Below are positions 10,491-18,850 of a stretch of DNA of 64,000 nt, one piece after another; the first letter of the stretch is position 1; every line of letters begins with the position of its first letter. Location of the stretch: NCBI RefSeq assembly GCF_001612615.1, contig NZ_BDAU01000001.1:310001-374000 (forward strand), in the 5' to 3' direction. The notes beneath the pieces were generated by a model. It was not told where the DNA came from and did no database searches. It was given only the letters and a program-made list of their open reading frames with translations. The stretch comes from Nocardia amikacinitolerans NBRC 108937. Its GTDB lineage: Bacteria > Actinomycetota > Actinomycetes > Mycobacteriales > Mycobacteriaceae. A program made the position numbers and the translations under genes.

Positions 10491-12842
10491 ATGGCGACCG
10501 ATTTCAAGGGCAAGATCGCACTGGACATCCGCGACTCCGAACCGGATTGGGGCCCGTTCGCGGCACCCACCGCGCCGGAGGGGGCGCCGAATGTGCTCTA
10601 CCTCGTCTGGGACGACATCGGCATCGCCACCTGGGACTGCTTCGGCGGCCTCGTCGAGATGCCGAACATGACGCGAATCGCCGAGCGCGGCGTGCGGCTG
10701 TCGCAGTTCCACACCACCGCGCTGTGCTCGCCGACGCGCGCGTCGTTGCTCACCGGACGCAACGCCACCTCCGTCGGCATGGCGACGATCGAGGAATTCA
10801 CCGACGGCTTCCCCAATTGCAGCGGCCGGATTCCCTTCGAGACCGCGTTGCTGTCGGAGGTGCTCGCCGAACGTGGTTGGAACACCTACTGCGTCGGGAA
10901 GTGGCACCTGACGCCGCTGGAGGAGTCGAATCTGGCTGCCACCAAACGCCATTGGCCGCTCGGCCGGGGTTTCGAACGCTTCTACGGATTCATGGGCGGC
11001 GAGACCGACCAGTGGTACCCCGAGCTGATCTACGACAACCACACCACCGCCCCACCGGCCACCCCGGAGGAGGGCTACCACCTGTCGAAGGACATCGCGG
11101 ACAAGACCATCGAATTCATCCGCGACGCCAAGGTCATCGCGCCTGACAAGCCGTGGTTCTCCTACGTCTGCCCCGGTGCGGGCCACGCCCCGCACCACGT
11201 GTTCGCCGAGTGGGCCGACCGCTACGCCGGCCGCTTCGACATGGGCTACGAGGCCTACCGCGACATCGTGCTGGAGAACCAGAAACGGATGGGCATCGTC
11301 CCGCCCGACACCGAGATGTCGCCGGTCAACCCGTATCTCGGCGCCAAGGGGCCCAACGGCGAGCCGTGGCCGTTGTTGGACACCGTCCGCCCGTGGGACT
11401 CGCTGAACGCCGAGGAGAAGCGGCTGTTCGCCCGAATGGCGGAGGTCTTCGCCGGGTTCCTGAGCTACACCGACGATCAGATCGGCCGGATACTCGACTA
11501 TCTGGAAGAGTCGGGCCAGCTGGACAACACCATCATCGTGGTCATCTCCGACAACGGAGCCAGTGGCGAAGGCGGACCCAACGGCTCGGTCAACGAGGTC
11601 AAGTTCTTCAACGGCTACATCGACACTGTCGAAGAGAGCATGCGGTTCTACGACCAGCTCGGCGGCCCGCAGACCTACAACCACTATCCGATCGGCTGGG
11701 CGATGGCGTTCAACACGCCCTACAAGCTGTACAAGCGTTACGCCTCCCACGAGGGCGGCATCGCCGATCCGGCGATCATCTCCTGGCCCAACGGAATTCG
11801 CGCGCACGGCACCGTGTGCGACAGCTACGTCAACGTCTGCGACGTGACGCCGACCGTCTACGACCTGCTTGGCATCACCCCGCCCGACACCGTGCGCGGC
11901 ATACCGCAACGGCCGCTGGAAGGCGTGAGTTTCAAAGCGGCACTTCAGGATCCGGCCGCCGAGACCGGCAAGGACACGCAGTTCTACACGATGCTCGGCA
12001 CCCGAGGCATCTGGCACCGCGGCTGGTTCGCCAACACCGTGCACGCGGCCACCCCGTCCGGCTGGAGTCACTTCGATCAGGACCGCTGGGAGCTCTACCA
12101 CATCGAGGAGGACCGCAGCCAGAATCGCGACTTGGCCGCCGAGAATCCCGGCAAGCTCGAAGAATTGAAGGCGTTGTGGTTCTCCGAGGCCGCCAAGTAC
12201 AACGGGCTGCCGCTGGCCGATCTCAACATCCTGGAGACGCTGAACCGTTGGCGGCCCTACCTGGTGGCCGACCGGACGAATTTCACGTACTACCCGGGCA
12301 CCGCCGAGGTCGGCATCGGCGCGGGGGTCGAGATCCGCGGTCAGTCCTATTCGGTGCTCGCCGAAGTCACCGTCGACTCCCCCGCCGCCGAGGGCGTGCT
12401 GTTCAAGCAGGGCGCGGGCCACGGCGGACACGTCCTCTTCGTCAAAGACGGACGCCTGCACTATCTCTACAACTTCATGGGCGAGGACGAGCAGTGGGTG
12501 TCCGCGCCGGACTCCCTGCCCTTGGGCAACCACCTGTTCGGCGTCCGATACGAGCGAACCGGCACCGTCGACGGCAGTCACACCCCGCTCGGTGAGGTCT
12601 CGCTGTATATCGATGACGCGGTCGTCGCGTCCCGGTCCGGCATGCGTACCCATCCCGGCACCTTCGGATTGGCCGGCGGCGGAATCGGCGTGGGCCGCAA
12701 CGGTGGGCAGTCGGTGTCGAGCGCCTACACCGCACCGTATCCGTTCACCGGCGGCACCGTCGCCAAGGTGATCGTCGACACCTCGGGCACCCCGTACATC
12801 GACGTCGAACGGGAGCTCGCCGCGGCGTTCGCCAAGGACTGA
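10491..12842 (+). CDS. Arylsulfatase (formylglycine-type), large form
   Basis: A 783-aa sulfatase hydrolysing sulfate esters. The first metal-binding pair DD is in YLVWDDIG (41-42) and the formylglycine motif is CSPTRASLLTGR with Cys79 to be oxidised. VGKWHL and the metal-binding Asp/Asn of VVISDNGASGEGG are present. The family core ends near residue 590; the last ~190 residues form a beta-rich region (LFVKDGRLHYLYNFMGEDEQ onward) as in the large PAS-like arylsulfatases. No signal peptide is visible, so it may be cytoplasmic. No formylglycine-generating enzyme is in the window. It stands alone, with a hairpin on each side of its promoter region. Confidence 0.92.
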   Translation: MATDFKGKIALDIRDSEPDWGPFAAPTAPEGAPNVLYLVWDDIGIATWDCFGGLVEMPNMTRIAERGVRLSQFHTTALCSPTRASLLTGRNATSVGMATIEEFTDGFPNCSGRIPFETALLSEVLAERGWNTYCVGKWHLTPLEESNLAATKRHWPLGRGFERFYGFMGGETDQWYPELIYDNHTTAPPATPEEGYHLSKDIADKTIEFIRDAKVIAPDKPWFSYVCPGAGHAPHHVFAEWADRYAGRFDMGYEAYRDIVLENQKRMGIVPPDTEMSPVNPYLGAKGPNGEPWPLLDTVRPWDSLNAEEKRLFARMAEVFAGFLSYTDDQIGRILDYLEESGQLDNTIIVVISDNGASGEGGPNGSVNEVKFFNGYIDTVEESMRFYDQLGGPQTYNHYPIGWAMAFNTPYKLYKRYASHEGGIADPAIISWPNGIRAHGTVCDSYVNVCDVTPTVYDLLGITPPDTVRGIPQRPLEGVSFKAALQDPAAETGKDTQFYTMLGTRGIWHRGWFANTVHAATPSGWSHFDQDRWELYHIEEDRSQNRDLAAENPGKLEELKALWFSEAAKYNGLPLADLNILETLNRWRPYLVADRTNFTYYPGTAEVGIGAGVEIRGQSYSVLAEVTVDSPAAEGVLFKQGAGHGGHVLFVKDGRLHYLYNFMGEDEQWVSAPDSLPLGNHLFGVRYERTGTVDGSHTPLGEVSLYIDDAVVASRSGMRTHPGTFGLAGGGIGVGRNGGQSVSSAYTAPYPFTGGTVAKVIVDTSGTPYIDVERELAAAFAKD

Positions 12843-13043
12843 CGGCCCGGCCAGAAGGTCGCCGCGATCGTCGCGACCTATCCGGACGCACCGGCGCTCG
12901 AACTGGAGGACGTCCAGCGGCACTGCCGAAAGACGTTGGCGGGCTACAAGGTACCGCGATCCATGGTCGTGGTGGACGAGGTCCGGCGCACACCGCCGGG
13001 CAAGGCCGACTACCGCTGGGCGGCCGCGGTCGCGGCGGGATAG
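12843..13043 (+). pseudogene. Decayed 3' end of an acyl-CoA ligase (FadD-like)
   Basis: Directly after the sulfatase stop, in the same frame, 66 codons read as the C-terminal lobe of an acyl-CoA synthetase: GQKVAAIVA, LEDVQRHCRKTLAGYKVPRS and VVVDEVRRTPPGKADYRWA, ending at a TAG (13041-13043). The conserved Lys near the C-terminus of these ligases (PxGKxDYR) is present. The N-terminal ~450 residues are missing and no start or RBS is visible. The last 34 bases overlap the end of the MmpL gene on the other strand. It reads as a remnant of a fadD that once neighboured the MmpL gene, removed by an insertion or deletion at the sulfatase boundary. Confidence 0.75.
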
Positions 13044-15097
13044 GGGGCTCGCGCGGCAGGCCCGCCGGGCCACCACACCTTGTCGCCCAGCATCGCGAAC
13101 AGGGCCGGTACGACCAGCGTCCGCACCACGAAGGTGTCCAGCAGGATGCCGATGCCCACGACGATGCCCAACTGGGTCAGGGTGATCAGCGGCAGCACGC
13201 CGAGGACGTAGAACACCGCGGCGAGGACCACGCCCGCGCTGGTGATGACCGCGCCGGTCGAGGCGACCGCGCGGACCATCCCCCGCGTGGTGCCGTGCGC
13301 TTTCGCCTCCTCCCGCGCCCTCGTCACCAGGAAGATCGTGTAATCCACGCCGAGCGCCACCAGGAACAGGAAGCCGAACAGCGGGACGTTGGTGTCCAGC
13401 GCAGGGAAACCGAACACGTTGTCGCTGATCCAGCTGCCCGCGCCGAGCGCGGCGAGCGCGCTGAGCACCGTGACACCCACCAGCAGCACCGCGGCGGGCA
13501 GCGCACGGAGCAGCACCACGAGCACCAGCAGCACGACGGCGAGGATGAGCGGAATGATCAGAGCCTGGTCGCGGCGCGCGGCGTCGCGGATGTCGAGCGC
13601 TTCGGCGTCGGACCCGCCGACCAGGGCCTGCGCGCCGGGCGCCGCCGCCACCGCCGACCGGATGTTCTCGATGGTGGTGAACGCCGCGGCGGAGGCCGGA
13701 GCCGCGTCCAGCACCACCGACCAACGGGTCCAACCGCTTTCGGATGTTCCGGTCACCGTGGCGCGCGAGACCCCGGAGACCGTGTCGAGCGCCGACTGGA
13801 CCGGCGCGGTAGCGCTGGTGCGCGCGATCACGACGGCCGGGTCCGACGTTCCGGATGGAAAGTGCTCGGCGAGGACATTCAAACCGTCGACCGATTCGGC
13901 TCGGACACGGAACTGCTCGGTGCGCGAGAGTCCGATGTCGCTGGTCGCCAGACCGGCGGCGAAGACGACGAGCATCGCCGACGCACCGCAGGCGACGACG
14001 ACCGGGCGACGCACCACGCGCGTCGCGACCGCCGCCCAGGCCCCGCCCTCGGCGGCGTCGCGGCCATCCGGCCGAGGCACGAACGGCCAGAACACCCCTC
14101 GTCCGCACAGCGCGAGGGCGGGCGGCAGCGCGGTGAGCACGAAGATCACCGCGACCACCAGGCCCGCCGCCGCGAACGCGCCGAGGCTGCGGGTGTTGGG
14201 CAACAGCGCGAGCAGCAGGGTCAGCAGGGCCAGGACAACGGTGACGTTGCTGGCGACGATGGCGGGTCCGGCGCGCCGCACCGCCGCGCGCAGCGCGTCT
14301 CGATGGTCGGTGTGCCGGTGCAGTTCGTCGCGGTAGCGCGACACCAGCAGCAGCGCGTAATTGGTTCCCGCCCCGAAGACCAGCACGCTGGTGATGCCGG
14401 AGGTCGATCCGTCGAAGGCGAGTCCGGTGAGGTCGGCGAGTGCGGTGCCGACGCTGGTGGCGACCCGGTCCGCGAGGCCGACCACCGTCAGCGGTACCAG
14501 CCACAGCACCGGCGAGCGGTAGGTCACGATCAGCAGCACCATCACCACGAGCGCGGTCACGGCGAGCAGCAGGGTGTTCGCGCCGGAGAACGAGTCGGCG
14601 ATATCGGCACCGAAGGCCGGTCCGCCTGTCACCTGCAACCGGAGCCCCTCGGGTGCGCCCGCGGTGACCGCGGCGCGCAGTTCCTCGATCCGGTCGGTGA
14701 GCGCGAAGCCGTTGAGATCCGACGGGACCACGACGGGTCCGAGCGCTGCTCGACCGTCCGGGGCGACGACGACGCCGGTCGGTCCCGCCTTGGCATCGGC
14801 GCGGGCGAGTGCCGCATCGAGCGCGGCGAGATCGGCTGGCGTCAGCTCGCCGTCGTCGGCGCGGGTCGCGACCACGATGGCGGCGGCGTTTCCGGCGTCC
14901 GGGAACTGTTCGGCCGCCAGCGCGGCGCGGGCGGACTCGGACGAGGCGGGTAGCGAATCGGGCGCCTGTCCCGCGCTGTCGTTGCCGCCCGCCAGCGCCA
15001 TGATCGCCATCGCCGCCGCGAGGATCACGAGCAGCACCACCCACGATCGTCGCCCGGTGACCAGCCTGGCGAATCGGTCCCACGCGTTCCCGTTCAC
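13010..15097 (-). CDS. MMPL/RND-family transporter
   Basis: A 695-aa membrane protein with the two-fold RND layout: one TM near residues 18-37, a ~130-residue external domain, five TMs at ~175-330, a TM near 365-385, a second external domain (390-510) and five TMs at ~513-690. Actinobacterial MmpL proteins export lipids or take part in efflux. The second proton-relay motif ALGVDYTIFLVTRAREE (Asp586-Tyr587) is intact, but the first reads GAGTNYALLLVSRYRDE with Asn246 where Asp is usual. The gene is divergent from a MarR regulator with an AT-rich palindrome between them, and its 3' end abuts a fadD remnant. It is shorter than mycobacterial MmpL3/MmpL7. Confidence 0.92.
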   Translation of the reverse strand: MNGNAWDRFARLVTGRRSWVVLLVILAAAMAIMALAGGNDSAGQAPDSLPASSESARAALAAEQFPDAGNAAAIVVATRADDGELTPADLAALDAALARADAKAGPTGVVVAPDGRAALGPVVVPSDLNGFALTDRIEELRAAVTAGAPEGLRLQVTGGPAFGADIADSFSGANTLLLAVTALVVMVLLIVTYRSPVLWLVPLTVVGLADRVATSVGTALADLTGLAFDGSTSGITSVLVFGAGTNYALLLVSRYRDELHRHTDHRDALRAAVRRAGPAIVASNVTVVLALLTLLLALLPNTRSLGAFAAAGLVVAVIFVLTALPPALALCGRGVFWPFVPRPDGRDAAEGGAWAAVATRVVRRPVVVACGASAMLVVFAAGLATSDIGLSRTEQFRVRAESVDGLNVLAEHFPSGTSDPAVVIARTSATAPVQSALDTVSGVSRATVTGTSESGWTRWSVVLDAAPASAAAFTTIENIRSAVAAAPGAQALVGGSDAEALDIRDAARRDQALIIPLILAVVLLVLVVLLRALPAAVLLVGVTVLSALAALGAGSWISDNVFGFPALDTNVPLFGFLFLVALGVDYTIFLVTRAREEAKAHGTTRGMVRAVASTGAVITSAGVVLAAVFYVLGVLPLITLTQLGIVVGIGILLDTFVVRTLVVPALFAMLGDKVWWPGGPAARAPYPAATAAAQR

Positions 15098-15106
15098 GTC
15101 GGCAAC

Positions 15107-15125
15107 TATTTCAGAAACTTAAATA
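15107..15125. promoter_or_regulatory. Candidate MarR operator
   Basis: TATTTCAG-aaa-CTTAAATA is a 19-bp inverted repeat with 8-bp arms and one mismatch in an AT-rich island between the divergent MmpL and marR starts. MarR sites are usually 16-20-bp AT-rich palindromes in this position, so the adjacent regulator probably controls both genes through it. Confidence 0.55.
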
Positions 15126-15185
15126 ATCGGCAACGGGCGCCCACCCGAGTGACTAAGCTCTGAGCCGGACAGACAGGAGGCGCAG

Positions 15186-15707
15186 GTGAGCGACAGCGTC
15201 GCGAACACGACGGACCCGAGCACCGATCGGACGGCATTGGAGACCGAGATCGCTCGGGACCTGCGCGCGCTCACGGCCGTCTCGGAACAGATCGGTCACC
15301 GCTTCGCGCGGGCGAACGACCTGCGCCCCAACGATTTCCGCGCCCTGATGCACATCGCGACGGCCGATGCCGAAGGCACGCCGGTCACCGCGGGGCAGCT
15401 GAGCAAGTTGATGGGGATCTCCGCGCCCGCCGTCACCTACCTGGTCGAGCGGATGCTCGACTCGGGTCACCTGGAACGCACGCAGGACGCCGCCGATCGA
15501 CGTCGAGTCCACCTGCGCTACACCGATCACGGCATGGCGGTCGCGGCGGGCTTCTTCGGTCCGCTCGGCGCCCGGACCCGCGCCGCGCTGGCCGAGCTGC
15601 CCGATGCCGACCTGCGGGCGGCCCATCGGGTTCTCGTCGGTGTCATAGCCGCGCTGCGCGAATTCCACGGCGAATCGCTTGCGGCAGGTGGGCCGGTCTC
15701 GGAGTAG
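15186..15707 (+). CDS. MarR-family transcriptional regulator
   Basis: A 173-aa winged-helix protein. Helices around LRPNDFRALMHI and GQLSKLMGISAPAVTYLVER form the HTH, followed by the wing DAADRRRVHLRYTDHG with the conserved D(x)RR. The start is GTG at 15186, with AGGAGG at 15175-15180. It is divergent from the MmpL transporter with a palindrome between, the standard arrangement for a repressor of an efflux or export gene. Ligand unknown. Confidence 0.9.
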   Translation: MSDSVANTTDPSTDRTALETEIARDLRALTAVSEQIGHRFARANDLRPNDFRALMHIATADAEGTPVTAGQLSKLMGISAPAVTYLVERMLDSGHLERTQDAADRRRVHLRYTDHGMAVAAGFFGPLGARTRAALAELPDADLRAAHRVLVGVIAALREFHGESLAAGGPVSE

Positions 15708-15775
15708 CCACCCGGCGAACATCGGCAGGTGCGCGGCGGTTCGCGAAGGAGCAGAATGGAGTCGGAAAGGTCATC

Positions 15776-15982
15776 ATGCGGCTGCTCAAGGGCCTGCTCG
15801 ACGTAGTGGTCGGGCTTCTGACCGGCGTGCTCGGCACGGTGGTCGGAATTCTCGCCGCCGTGGTCTGGCTCCTCGGCGCGGTGCTCTGCGTGACGATCAT
15901 CCTCCTTCCGCTCGGCCTTCCCGTCGTGCGGCTCGCCCGCCGCCTCTTCGGTCTCTCCCGACAGCTCATGCGCATGCCCTGA
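15776..15982 (+). CDS. Small membrane protein
   Basis: A 68-aa protein with one long or two short hydrophobic segments (residues ~8-52) and a basic tail ending RLARRLFGLSRQLMRMP. GAAAGG lies 8 nt before the ATG at 15776. I do not recognise a family; similar short basic-tailed membrane proteins are common in Nocardia-type genomes. It is 68 bp downstream of the marR gene on the same strand and is followed by a strong bidirectional terminator. Coding is supported by composition and RBS, function unknown. Confidence 0.65.
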   Translation: MRLLKGLLDVVVGLLTGVLGTVVGILAAVVWLLGAVLCVTIILLPLGLPVVRLARRLFGLSRQLMRMP

Positions 15983-16055
15983 GCACGCGACGCCAGGTGG
16001 GCACCGACCTGATCCTGTTGCCTCCGCTCTTCGACGACGCGAATCGCCCGTGACG

Positions 16056-16094
16056 CCGGACCCCCGCGCGGCATAGATCCGCGCGGGGGTCCGG
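16056..16094. terminator. Strong bidirectional terminator
   Basis: Perfect 16-bp arms, CCGGACCCCCGCGCGG (16056-16071) and its complement (16079-16094), with a 7-nt loop. The stem extends through GTGA/TCAC with a 2-nt bulge. It lies between convergent genes ending at 15982 and 16103. Confidence 0.8.
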
Positions 16095-16102
16095 TCACCG
16101 GC

Positions 16103-16585
16103 TCAAGAAGCCCTGACAGTACCCAGCCCCGAGGACACATTGATGGCGACGCCACCGGCGGTCGCGAGTGCGACGATCGAGCCCGCGCCGGTCCGCACCC
16201 GCACCGGCGCCGGGGCGCAGTCACAGGGGCGCAGCGCCGTTTCCCGATCCGGCACGTCCACCACGCCGACCGCTCCGGTCGTCAGGTTCGACCAGTGAAT
16301 CCGGGCGTGGGAGTCGAAAATCGTACCGCCGCTGAACGGTCCCGGGTTGGCGACGCCGAAGGTGGTGACTCCGGGCTCCTCGCCGACGGTCGCCGTCAGG
16401 TAGACGCTGAATATCGATGGCACACCCCATGTTTGGGACAACTTGATCAGCGGTAGATGGAATGTGGTCGTCTCCGCGGCGTGCGCGACGGTGTGCTGTC
16501 CAAGCACCAACGCACCGACCGCCGCACCGACGAGACCCACTTTGGCGCTCACCCCGGCAGCCCGGCGCACCACGTCCTTCGCCAC
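16103..16585 (-). CDS. Secreted protein of unknown function
   Basis: A 160-aa protein with a Sec signal peptide: a basic N-terminus (MAKDVVRR), a hydrophobic stretch over residues ~12-30 and a likely AHA cleavage site near 35. The mature ~125 residues are beta-rich (TTFHLPLIKLSQTWG, GTIFDSHARIHWSN, TGAVGVVDVPDRE) and hold one CDC cysteine pair. I do not recognise a domain. It is a stand-alone gene sharing a terminator with the small membrane protein. Confidence 0.75.
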   Translation of the reverse strand: MAKDVVRRAAGVSAKVGLVGAAVGALVLGQHTVAHAAETTTFHLPLIKLSQTWGVPSIFSVYLTATVGEEPGVTTFGVANPGPFSGGTIFDSHARIHWSNLTTGAVGVVDVPDRETALRPCDCAPAPVRVRTGAGSIVALATAGGVAINVSSGLGTVRAS

Positions 16586-17027
16586 TAGCCCTCCTCACAG
16601 TCGATTCCGGCCAAACCTCCACACCGGCAACGCCATCGCGATCCAGGACACGACCCCGGTTCGGCATTACCGCATCCACGGCCCCGTTCGCGTATTCGAC
16701 AGGGTCCGTGCGTGAACATCCCGCCAAGTAAACAACCCGAGGGGCGATATTCAGGTCATCGACCCGCCCCGACTTGCGGCGAACCGACCTGGCGGTCACC
16801 CAGCTAGGCCAGGACGAAACCGACGATCACTGCGCGAGGGCGAGGCCGCCGAGCACGAGTTGGTCGAAGAATCCGCGGGGACCGGGCTCGCCGGATCGCG
16901 GGCGCGTCTTCGCCCGGGGTCGTGCAGCCCCGGGCGAAGACGCGTCCCGATGCCCTGCGGCGCCGACGGTTTCGGGCCGGCGTTCACCACGGATGATCTC
17001 GCGACAGCCGCGGGCCGAGGCGAACGG
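16586..17027. other. 442-bp intergenic region containing one long hairpin
   Basis: This stretch separates the starts and ends of two minus-strand secreted-protein genes. Open frames here have no RBS and overlap on both strands; none looks coding. The only clear structure is the hairpin at 16903-16944. The promoter of the 16585 gene should lie in the part nearest to it. Confidence 0.6.
16903..16944. terminator. Long GC-rich hairpin, probable terminator of the 53-aa peptide gene
   Basis: Perfect 17-bp arms, CGCGTCTTCGCCCGGGG (16903-16919) and its complement (16928-16944), with an 8-nt loop. It lies 84 bp downstream of the small secreted peptide's stop on the minus strand. No T-tract is present on either strand. 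Confidence 0.55.
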
Positions 17028-17189
17028 TTACAGGCAGAGGCTCAGCTCGACCGGACCGACCGGGATACCGGTGCACACTTCCACCGAACCCGACACCGGG
17101 CTGGCCGCGGTAGCGGTGCCTGCGGTCAGGGAGCCGGCGGAGAGCACCAAGGCGGCAATGGCAAGCGGGCGAACAATTTTGGAGGTCAT
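17028..17189 (-). CDS. 53-residue secreted peptide with two cysteines
   Basis: A short gene easily missed. The ATG at 17189 is preceded by GAGGA (17196-17200 on this strand) at good spacing. The 53 residues begin MTSKIVRPLAIAALVLSAGS, a textbook Sec signal with hydrophobic core ~8-20 and a likely ATA/AS cleavage near residue 28. The mature part of ~25 residues is PVSGSVEVCTGIPVGPVELS-LCL, with two cysteines (39 and 52) that could form one disulfide. Small secreted peptides of this look are frequent in Nocardia and Rhodococcus (recollection), with no known role. It is isolated, with a long hairpin downstream. Confidence 0.75.
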   Translation of the reverse strand: MTSKIVRPLAIAALVLSAGSLTAGTATAASPVSGSVEVCTGIPVGPVELSLCL

Positions 17190-17428
17190 ACATCATCCTC
17201 TGGTTGTGCATTCACTGCATCCCGGTTTCGGGACCGGCCCATCAGACCACGCTTCGTTACCCGCCGGTAGCCTTCTGTGAACGGCTCGTGGAGAAAACAA
17301 AGTGTCACGAAATGTTTGTGTGAATCCGGTTCGCAGACAACCTCGTTCGCGGTCGTGACGATTTACTACACGTCCCGGAGCTCTGCGGTAAATTCGGCGC
17401 GACCGGCGAACAACATCGGGGGTGCCCA

Positions 17429-18583
17429 ATGGCGGCAATCAGGCGGTTCGCCGCGACGCTGGCGGCGATGTTCTGTGCCGTAGCGGCAGATCCGGTTGCG
17501 GCGCAGCCGGTGTCGACCATCGAGTGGTTGTGCAGTCCCGCGCTGTCAGCCGATCCCTGCGACGTTCCGCTCGACACCACCGACCAGCTCACCGGCGCCG
17601 TGACCACCCCCTCGGTCGGACCCGAGCAGGACAAGCCGGTGGACTGCTTCTACGTCTACCCGACCGTCACCAACGGTCCCGCGATCTACGCGGACCCACC
17701 CTTCGAGCCCGCGGTGGCGTCGATGGCGACCATGCAGGCGGCAAGGTTCTCTACGCAGTGCCGGGTGTTCGCCCCGCTCTACCGTCAACTGACGACCCCG
17801 CCGGGGATCTCGCTGCAACTGCTGACCGGGTTGCCACTCATTCAGCGGTCCTATGACGACCTACTCGCCGCCTGGGACCGATATCTCGCCGAGGACAACG
17901 ACGGCCGCGGATTCCTGCTGATCGGCCACTCGCAAGGAAGCCTACTGTTGCGCAAGCTGATTCGCGAACGGATCGATCACGATCCGCAGCTGCGCGAACG
18001 CCTGGTCGGCGCCTTCCTGCTGGGCGGAAATGTGCAGGCCGCCAGGGGCAGCGTGGTCGGCGGCGACTTCGCCAATATCCCCCTCTGCACCACGCGCGGC
18101 GAATTCGGCTGCGTCGTGGCGTATTCCACCGCCATGCTGGATCCACTGCTGGTGCTCTCGATCTATGGGAACAGTGCACTGGATCCGCTCTCCGCGATGG
18201 TCGGCGCACCGAGCGGTCCGGCGTACGAGGTCGCCTGCACCGATCCCGCTGTGCTGAGCGGAGATCCGAGCCCGGTAGGGCTGACCGTGCCCTCGGCGCC
18301 GTACGCCGCCGGCATCACCGCGCTCATCTACGAGTACATGACCTTCCCCGGCGGCATGCCCGAATCCGCGTCCACCTGGACGACCAGCGCACAGCGGATG
18401 CAAGGGCGGTGCGAGACGCAGCATGGATACCACTTCTATCGGTACCGGCCGACCGGAACGGGTGATCTGCACATCAACGAGTTGCCTTATGCGGCAAGCC
18501 ATTACCTCGACATCAATCTCGGCTACGACCGCTTGGTCGACATCGCGGCACAGCAAGCGCGCGGCTGGGCCGCGCGGCGATGA
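17429..18583 (+). CDS. Secreted DUF3089-type alpha/beta hydrolase
   Basis: A 384-aa protein with a signal peptide (basic start, hydrophobic residues ~7-20, likely AAQP cleavage near 26). The body matches the DUF3089 family: DCFYVYPTVTNG, ARFSTQCRVFAPLYRQLT, a nucleophile elbow LIGHSQGSLLLRKL (GxSxG with the catalytic Ser) and a late His in HGYHFYRY or HYLDINLGYD. DUF3089 proteins are extracellular esterase- or lipase-like enzymes of mycolate actinobacteria, with substrates mostly unknown. The gene stands alone, divergent from the small peptide gene across a 239-bp gap. Confidence 0.85.
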   Translation: MAAIRRFAATLAAMFCAVAADPVAAQPVSTIEWLCSPALSADPCDVPLDTTDQLTGAVTTPSVGPEQDKPVDCFYVYPTVTNGPAIYADPPFEPAVASMATMQAARFSTQCRVFAPLYRQLTTPPGISLQLLTGLPLIQRSYDDLLAAWDRYLAEDNDGRGFLLIGHSQGSLLLRKLIRERIDHDPQLRERLVGAFLLGGNVQAARGSVVGGDFANIPLCTTRGEFGCVVAYSTAMLDPLLVLSIYGNSALDPLSAMVGAPSGPAYEVACTDPAVLSGDPSPVGLTVPSAPYAAGITALIYEYMTFPGGMPESASTWTTSAQRMQGRCETQHGYHFYRYRPTGTGDLHINELPYAASHYLDINLGYDRLVDIAAQQARGWAARR

Positions 18584-18601
18584 ACAACGGCCCGCGCAGC
18601 G

Positions 18602-18850
18602 CTAATTCTGCGGTAGTCCCCAGCACGGGTATTCACGGCCCGCGTCGATGAGGCCGACGCTGGCCGGTGTCCGACAGGTGACGTGCGGTTTGTGGCGATA
18701 GTCGACCACCAAATGCAGGTTCGCGGCCTTTTCACCGGTGAACGTCTGATGGCATTGCGAACAATGGCACACATTGTGGGCGCTCAACGGCCACCAGGCC
18801 TGACATCCCCGGCATTTCACCGTCTCCGGCGATTTCGTCTTCATGATCAC
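18602..18850 (-). CDS. Small zinc-binding protein, FDXHR-like
   Basis: An 82-aa protein (or 80 aa from the second Met, at 18844) with a CRGCQAWWPLS and HCSQCHQTFTG pattern: CxxC then CxxCH with aromatic and Phe residues between, followed by HKPHVTCRTP and a C-terminal W. This arrangement matches the FDXHR-type putative zinc-binding proteins I know mainly from actinophages, although the FD-x-HR motif itself is altered here to a NLHLV segment. It may be a stray phage-derived gene. It is convergent with the DUF3089 gene with 18 bp between. Function unknown. Confidence 0.65.
   Translation of the reverse strand: MIMKTKSPETVKCRGCQAWWPLSAHNVCHCSQCHQTFTGEKAANLHLVVDYRHKPHVTCRTPASVGLIDAGREYPCWGLPQN

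Noticed and set aside
16796-16990. Possible short gene around the 16903 hairpin
   Set aside because: The perfect 34-base stem occupies its middle and there is no RBS. The hairpin explains the sequence better than coding does.
16984-17211. A 75-codon minus-strand frame over the small secreted peptide
   Set aside because: It is in a different frame from the signal-peptide ORF, has no RBS-supported start and an Arg-rich, non-protein-like product.
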